From the NCBI RefSeq assembly GCF_964355755.1, contig NC_092671.1, forward strand, positions 10,737,001 through 10,801,000: a stretch of 64,000 nucleotides of DNA. Direction: 5' to 3'. The notes beneath the pieces are model-generated. The model was not told where the DNA came from, ran no database searches, and saw nothing but the letters and a program-made list of their open reading frames with translations. Within the stretch, counting starts at the first letter, position 1. The number at the start of each line of letters is the position of its first letter. The translations under genes were made by a program, and so were the position numbers. The stretch is from Antedon mediterranea. Lineage: Eukaryota > Echinodermata > Crinoidea > Comatulida > Antedonidae. Below are positions 58,181 to 64,000 of this stretch, in pieces.

Positions 58181-60720
58181 TTTAAGACAAATAATTTTAC
58201 ACGAGAAACAACAAACAAAGATTATCAGAGCTCTGAATGCTAACAATTCCAGAACATTTTGGCAAAAACTAAAAGAAACTAAAAACAACTATGCGACAGA
58301 AATTAAAATTGATCGTTGGTTCAGTCTCTGTTGCAAGATCATGAAAGTACTGGCAAAAACATTGCCGGTAATGGTGATTTAATTATGTTATAGACTGCAA
58401 TAGTATTACTGTTAAACAAATAGTAAAACTGAACAATGATATTACGATAGAAGAAGTCAAAATTGCAATTAAATCTCTTAAATCTGGAAAAGCACCTGGA
58501 AATGATGGTCTATTATGCAAGTTCTTTACCCATGCTCCCATAACATACGTTCACGTAATAACTAATTTTTTCAATACAATTTTTACTTCAGGTAATTTCC
58601 TAAGTAGATGGGCAACTAGTAGGCCGATTTTTAAAAAAAGAAATACCTATTATGTGTAAAATATATTTGAATATCATTAATAACAGAATGTATAAGTGGG
58701 CTGAAGAACATTTTTTCTGTCATGAAAAGGCGGGTTTTCGAAAACAATATACGTATTACTGACAATATTTTTATTTTAAACACTATTATAACAATATATT
58801 TATGCAAAAAGAGAGGGAGAGTTTATATAATATGGCGTTTATTGACTTTAAAAGGGCATTTGATTCGGTTAATCATAATGTTTTAATTTATAAACTTAAG
58901 AGCTGGGTTTGATGGTAAAATTGTTTACACTATTATTTCAATGTACTCTAAATTATCAGCACAAGTTAAAGTTAATAAAGTAACTAGAAACACATTTCGA
59001 TGTAATATTTTATCCAGCAAAGATCAGCACTCTCTGCTTTTCTTTTTAATTTTTATATAAATTACCTCAGTGAGTCTCTAAATCTTACTAGTTCAAGAAG
59101 TAAAATTCAAATTGGTGATATTTATATTAATCATTCACTCTATGCCGATGATTTCGTTTTTATTCGTGATAATGTTTTTAACCTAAAATGTACAATGGTT
59201 TACTGGTTAACATGTCAAAAAACTAAAATTGTTGTTTTTAAAAGAGGGGGTAAATTGAAGAAAAAAACAGAGAAGTGTTTGTACAAAAACAATGAAATCG
59301 AAATCGTTAATTCATTTAAATATCTTGGTATTACGTTTATTTATATTGGTTACTTGGTGAAAACAATCGAAAATAATTATTTACAAGCAAAACTGCCTTT
59401 TTTCTGTAAACACTTTGATATACAAACGCTTTACTAATCTTCCTATTAATATTTGGAATGTTATTTTTGGTTCTGACATCTAGGGTTTTTTAAATATCTA
59501 TATTGGACACTGCTATGAGATGAACAAGTTTTGTCATGAGGTAATTTCCCGATTGATCGTAATCAAAACGGTACTGGGTTTGGTCTACTAGCGTTCCTGC
59601 TCCCAACCAGTACATCCATTCATAGAAGCCTTAATGAAGTAAGCCTACCTGGTGGTGGCCATAGAACGGTCCCGAGATAACGACTATACTTCGGCTTTAG
59701 TCGATAGAAGATTGAATAAATTGTTAGAGATAGAGTATACGATGTTATGATTATGTGTAGATATGTGATTTGTTCTTTTTATTCCAATGATGTTATGTAT
59801 TTAATAAATTTGTTATATCAAATAATTAAATTATCGTAGATTGCATATTATGCGATGAATATTATTTAATAAATTTTTGATATATTATTATTATTATATT
59901 AATAAAAAAGATATTTGTTAGTATAAATTAAAAAATATAGATATAAGGAAGAAAAGCAAAGAGATTATGGAGCGGCTGTACCAGAATATACAACACTAAG
60001 TATTGTAAAGTTAATATATTAAAAATTTAGGCGATCTTGTCAAAGGTCAAGCGCCTTCAGCCTGCCACGTTTCGATATTCAATATTGAACTTGACCTTGA
60101 GAGTAGGAAAACATGCCCCAAATTTTGCAGTACAAGGTGAACTTTACTTGGTAGATTTCCGTTAAAAATTTAGTTCTTTTTAACATTAAAATTCTGGTAA
60201 AGACTTTTAAACTTGGACAAAAATAGAATTTTATACTAATGCAATTTTTTTCAACTAAGAAAGGCAGAAAGAGATGAAGAATGTTGGGTTACACAAATTA
60301 AAAATCTATTATTTTCAATTGGTTTTGGATATGTGTGGTTGCAACAAAATATTGATAACAAAATTATATATGAAATGAAATTACGTTTACAGGATATTCA
60401 ACAACACAAATGTATTGAGAACACTCGCATAGACAATTGTTAACTAAATTTCGTCTAGGAATTCTTGATATTGAGGTGGAAAGGGTAGATGGTATGAAGA
60501 GAGAGAAACCAGAATATGTAAATTATGTAATATAGGAATGAGATAGAAGATGCATATCACTTTCTGTTAATTTGTCCGTTCTTTAAAGAATTACGTTAGG
60601 AGTTATTACTAATTACGTTTTATAATTTCCCTTCTAATGGCTTCCAGAAATATTACTTTAGTCTTAGGCCTGTTCTTAAGCGCATAATGCAAGTTCGTTA
60701 CTTTGTCATATCATAAACGA
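58180..60720 (+). pseudogene. LINE remnant, RT motifs A and C visible, split by a SINE
   Basis: Interrupted plus-strand frames encode KSGKAPGNDGL-type sequence near 58,480, HEKAGFRKQYT, YNMAFIDFKRAFDSVNHNVL (motif A), INHSLYADDFVFI (motif C, 59,130) and VNSFKYLGITF (59,310). After a SINE (59,520-59,760) the C-terminal part continues near 60,260 (DEECWVTQIKNLLFSIGFGY, LRLQDIQQHKCIENTR). Many stops; it cannot be active. Confidence 0.7.
59520..59760 (+). mobile_element. SINE inserted in the LINE remnant
   Basis: gtaatcaaaacggtactggg and ttggtctactagcgttcc match 18,113-18,153. tggtggtggccatagaacgg and cgagataacgactatac resemble the SINE at 7.2 kb. The LINE coding sequence is interrupted exactly across this block. 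Confidence 0.55.
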
Positions 60721-61480
60721 ATAGATTTTCACCTTTCAACAAGGAGTTCTTGTGTGAGGACGACCATTTTTCACGTTCCTCCTTTCCCATCATGGATTCG
60801 CCTCTCATATAATTATGCCTATTTAATTTAATTATTTCTTATCGGAAATAGAATAAGCCGTTAAAAATAATGTTTATCAAAATATACTAACCTTTAAACC
60901 GAAAATGTAATGATCCGATGCATTTAAAACAAGAAGCGTCGATTGGAATAATTATGTTTTATTCAAATAGCACATAGGCATAAACATACCTGAATGTTAA
61001 ACCATCAAATAAGGAGATGTCGTACTAATACCCTTCCTCTAACATATACGCCCAGCAAGAAAAATAATGAAACATTTATAACGCTTGGAAAATTACAAAC
61101 GTTGTTTGGGTTCGGATAATCAACACTCTGATTGGCTGTAAATTTATGGACAACCATATCAAAAATAACATCATTTAACGGTAGAACAAGCTATTTTTAG
61201 CTGTAGGCCTATATGGGAAATTACAGGATTTGAGAATTCATTGTTCTTTCCAATCCATTGTTGCGCGGCCCAATCAGGTCTATAGATATTATAATTGTCT
61301 TGTTCGCACCACTCCTCTAAAAAGACATTTACATACACACACATTTACCTACCATGTCGTGGATTACAACAATAAATATCAATTTTATTCCCCATAATGA
61401 AAATCGACGTCAAGTTGAAGTTTCCAGGCAATATGCAACACCAGTTTCGGGGTGTCACGAAAGCTCAGACCACGAAAGCT
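60721..61480. other. No gene recognised
   Basis: AT-rich DNA. No ORF, RNA gene or repeat with a partner in this window was seen. Confidence 0.4.
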
Positions 61481-61489
61481 CAGACCCCC

Positions 61490-62495
61490 TAAGACCTAAG
61501 ATCACGAAAGCTAAGACCCAACACCTAAGATTACAAATACTAAGATATACTACAGCTTAAAAACAATACTTGTTTATCCATACATAATTTTAAACACAGT
61601 AGGTTTCATTTATTACCATAAATATAATTTAATACTACCGCAAAACATAGATAAACTCACATTATTTTCGCCCGTTGAGTAAATGTATATTTTTTCTTTA
61701 CAACAAACAAACTTGACGGGTTGTTTGTTGGTATATATTTACTCCATTGTGTTGCTTCAGAGGATGTTTTTCTTACGCACCTGCCTTTCTTGTATTTTGA
61801 CTCCAAATTTGTTGACTAACTTTATCCTGAACACCACACTTTAAAATTAGGACTTATAAGTACTTTCAGAAGGAGAAACACATAATAACAAATAAATAAA
61901 TCCTTTAAATTGATGATTTTACAGATGTGTTTCTTTGTATACTGTAATGTAACTCCTCGAGCTCCCCATGCTCAATGTTTTTGTTTCTATGGAACGCCAA
62001 AAGAGCAACAATAATAGTACAAGTATAAAAACAGAAAGAAAACGAAACAAAAAAACTTATCATGATTTTTAAATTAAAATTTATTTGCCAGTATTTATTT
62101 CTTCGTACTTGCATGATTATACTATTATCATTACAATTTTAATTTTACATTGTTCCATCCACACTGTAGATGGACTCCACAGAGTTTTCAGCCCTCTATA
62201 TAATTTTTGCTCTTTTGACGTTCCATAGAAACAAAAACATTGAACATGGCCCATGGGGTAGGCCTACTGTACTGTAGGCTAGTCATTTTGTGTGCGAGAA
62301 AAACGTCTGTAAAATCATCAATTTAAAAATGTATTTGTTACTTTTTATGTGATTCTTTTTCATGAAAGTGCCAATTCTAAGGTGTGGTATTCAGAATAAA
62401 TGTTGGGAGTTAAAATACAAGGCAGGTGCGAAAGATAAATATTTGTAATCTTAGGTGTTGGGTCTTAGATTGTGGCGGGATCTTAAGAACTCGTT
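61490..62495. mobile_element. Inverted-repeat element (MITE-like) with an insertion in one arm
   Basis: The left arm (61,490-62,010) and right arm (62,215-62,490) are inverse copies: cttagacccaacacctaag-type ends, gcacctgcctttcttgtatt / aatacaaggcaggtgc, attgatgattttacag / ctgtaaaatcatcaattt, gtttctatggaac / gttccatagaaac. The left arm has an extra ~235 bp (61,546-61,780) absent from the right. A short tandem repeat, cacgaaagctcagacc, lies at the left edge. ORFs 61354-61560 and 61905-62114 are repeat translations. Confidence 0.6.
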
Positions 62496-63040
62496 AATTT
62501 ACAATTTACACACAAATTAAGTAATACACCTGGTAATTTTTACGTGGTATTATAAAATTGAGGCCTTAGACTAGTTACACAACAGTGCTGTAAATTATTT
62601 TTCTTTTTATATAGCGACAACAGAGGGCGTTAAATTTATTCAGCTCAAGTAAGACACGCCATGTGTGCCAAAGTGATTTCTTTTTGACGAAATCTTTAGG
62701 CCGAATTCGACGAACCTATTGTAGGGTCAATAGTTGTTTCTTTCTCCGATTCTCGAGTACGCCAAGTGAGGCCTACATCTGAATTTACATGGTATCATGA
62801 ATTATAATTGTATGTGAAGTATTTCCGTCGTGTTTAATATAATCGATAAACAAAACCTTTTCGCGGAATTTCTAATTGCGCGATGGATTGAAAAAATTAT
62901 AGTCAATAAATGTTATTCTTTTTACACTAAATAATTATTGATTTCTCGTTGTTTACTTCGTGTAATCATTCATACAGTGCGATCGCCTCCACATTTGTTT
63001 ACGAAATGTCACTATTATACAAGGCAGCCGCTCACGAATA
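62496..63040. other. Intergenic DNA upstream of a possible gene start
   Basis: No feature beyond scattered short motifs (ttatttttc, gcgatcgc at 62,981). The GC content rises slightly toward 63,040. Confidence 0.3.
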
Positions 63041-63085
63041 ATGGATCGACATATCCGACAATTAATGAGTCGTAACTTAGCAAAG
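63041..63085 (+). CDS. Possible first coding exon of a gene running out of the window
   Basis: ATG at 63041 opens MDRHIRQLMSRNLAK and is followed by an acceptable donor (aaag|gtaacatt). The uninterrupted frame continues to 63,259 (72 aa), so it may also be a single short ORF. I do not recognise the peptide, and the remaining exons would lie past position 64,000. The rest of the window shows nothing else. Confidence 0.2.
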
Positions 63086-64000
63086 GTAACATTGTTAGTG
63101 AATAAAATGCCAATAAATATGGTTCATGGTGCATTACTACGCATCACAAGTAAAGAACGATTAGAATGTAGTTTCAATTTCAAGTATTTGAGATCAGCAA
63201 CACAAACAAACATATCCCATGACATTTATATATTGAAGGTTCAACTCAAATTCTTTTGAACGATTACTTTAAACTTTAAACAACGCTTTTTTATCAGCGG
63301 CGCACGCTTATAAAACGGTGCGTAAATGTAATACAGTTACAAAAATAAATCACTCACTAAACGAGAGCTTACACACTTGTTTCTAAACTACGACAGGAGT
63401 TTTAAGCTGTGTTGCTATCATACCCTCTAGTAATTTTAATGTAATCTTATATTAGATGTTGAAATGTCGAGAAAGTCTCGACCTAACCGACTCAAAGGAT
63501 GAGGGGAAATAAATAAGAACAAGCGAGGCAGGATTCTATATAAGTCATGGTACATTATTAATGATCTACGAAAGTAGACCATGCTCAAATAATTCATCTG
63601 TAAAATAAAATAAAGAGCTTTATTGCTATAAACAAACAATTCATAAATAAGTAAAAATATAAGGTCCATAATGGCGACGACCACAATAACGTACCTGGTT
63701 TATAGATATATTTGAAATTCCGTCTAATTTTAATAAAAACAGTTTTCGTGAAAGTGTTATATGTATACGGGATACATTTTTTTAACTGTCTGTTAATGGT
63801 AACTGTCTTATGGGAATGACTAACTTGCATTATTTCATTATGATAACACTGTTTTTTAATTTAACGCCGTTTACAATAATGTTTTATTTCGAGTAACATG
63901 TTTTATACCAAGTTAGTAATTTTTATTGTTTCTTGATTACAGAAATCGAAAAAAAATAATTACATTATTACGAAAGTTACAAACTATTTTTGCTTTTTGC

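Overview
The window looks like AT-rich nuclear DNA of an invertebrate animal. Genes are split by GT/AG introns, there are many interspersed repeats, and the motif aggcctag recurs. The conserved genes and this base composition suggest an invertebrate deuterostome, possibly an echinoderm; this is an inference, not a proven placement.

Layout. 1-5,100: gene-free; a 2.4-kb cluster of interleaved palindromic repeats (about 1,440-3,860). 5,150-14,908 (minus): an 11-exon PSTPIP-type F-BAR/SH3 gene that splices to a 399-residue protein. 16,930-18,717 (plus): a four-exon NCBP2AS2 homologue (97 aa) with a 40-bp minisatellite in its last intron. 18,990-21,040 (minus): a five-exon RPL23 (uL14) gene, tail to tail with NCBP2AS2. 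21,800-31,700: nested mobile DNA. A hAT-like outer element with an 8-bp target duplication contains a smaller hAT element with an in-window empty site. It also contains a 5.7-kb foldback element (FB1) with 1.5-kb inverted arms around a Penelope-like (PLE) pseudogene. The right end was then tandemly duplicated. 32,700-38,500: LINE remnants, one interrupted by a PLE whose reverse transcriptase core plus GIY-YIG ORF is still open for 500 codons, with a hammerhead-like end.

38,760-51,878 (minus): a 12-exon gene whose splice phases all agree, giving 1,385 aa. It has a SAM-like N-terminus, four tiny exons in an A-B-A'-B' pattern, four related ~260-285-residue helical modules, and a C-terminal tail resembling RHIM/amyloid signalling motifs. 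I do not recognise it as a named gene; it is the best candidate here for something undescribed. Its intron 4 is almost entirely a second foldback element (FB2, 45,275-50,444). FB2 has the same termini and arm repeats as FB1 and carries a broken gene of an uncharacterised transposon-type family. 51,880-57,330: duplicated 5' sequence of that gene, a truncated exon-1 copy, and a 3.2-kb segment bounded by inverted repeats that holds a possible small spliced gene. 57,330-64,000: LINE and SINE remnants, an inverted-repeat element, and one possible first exon.

The host genes do not form a pathway. PSTPIP-type proteins act in membrane and actin remodelling, RPL23 in the ribosome, and NCBP2AS2 is a small, poorly characterised conserved protein. 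The SAM/RHIM-like gene is inferred, not shown, to be a signalling scaffold.
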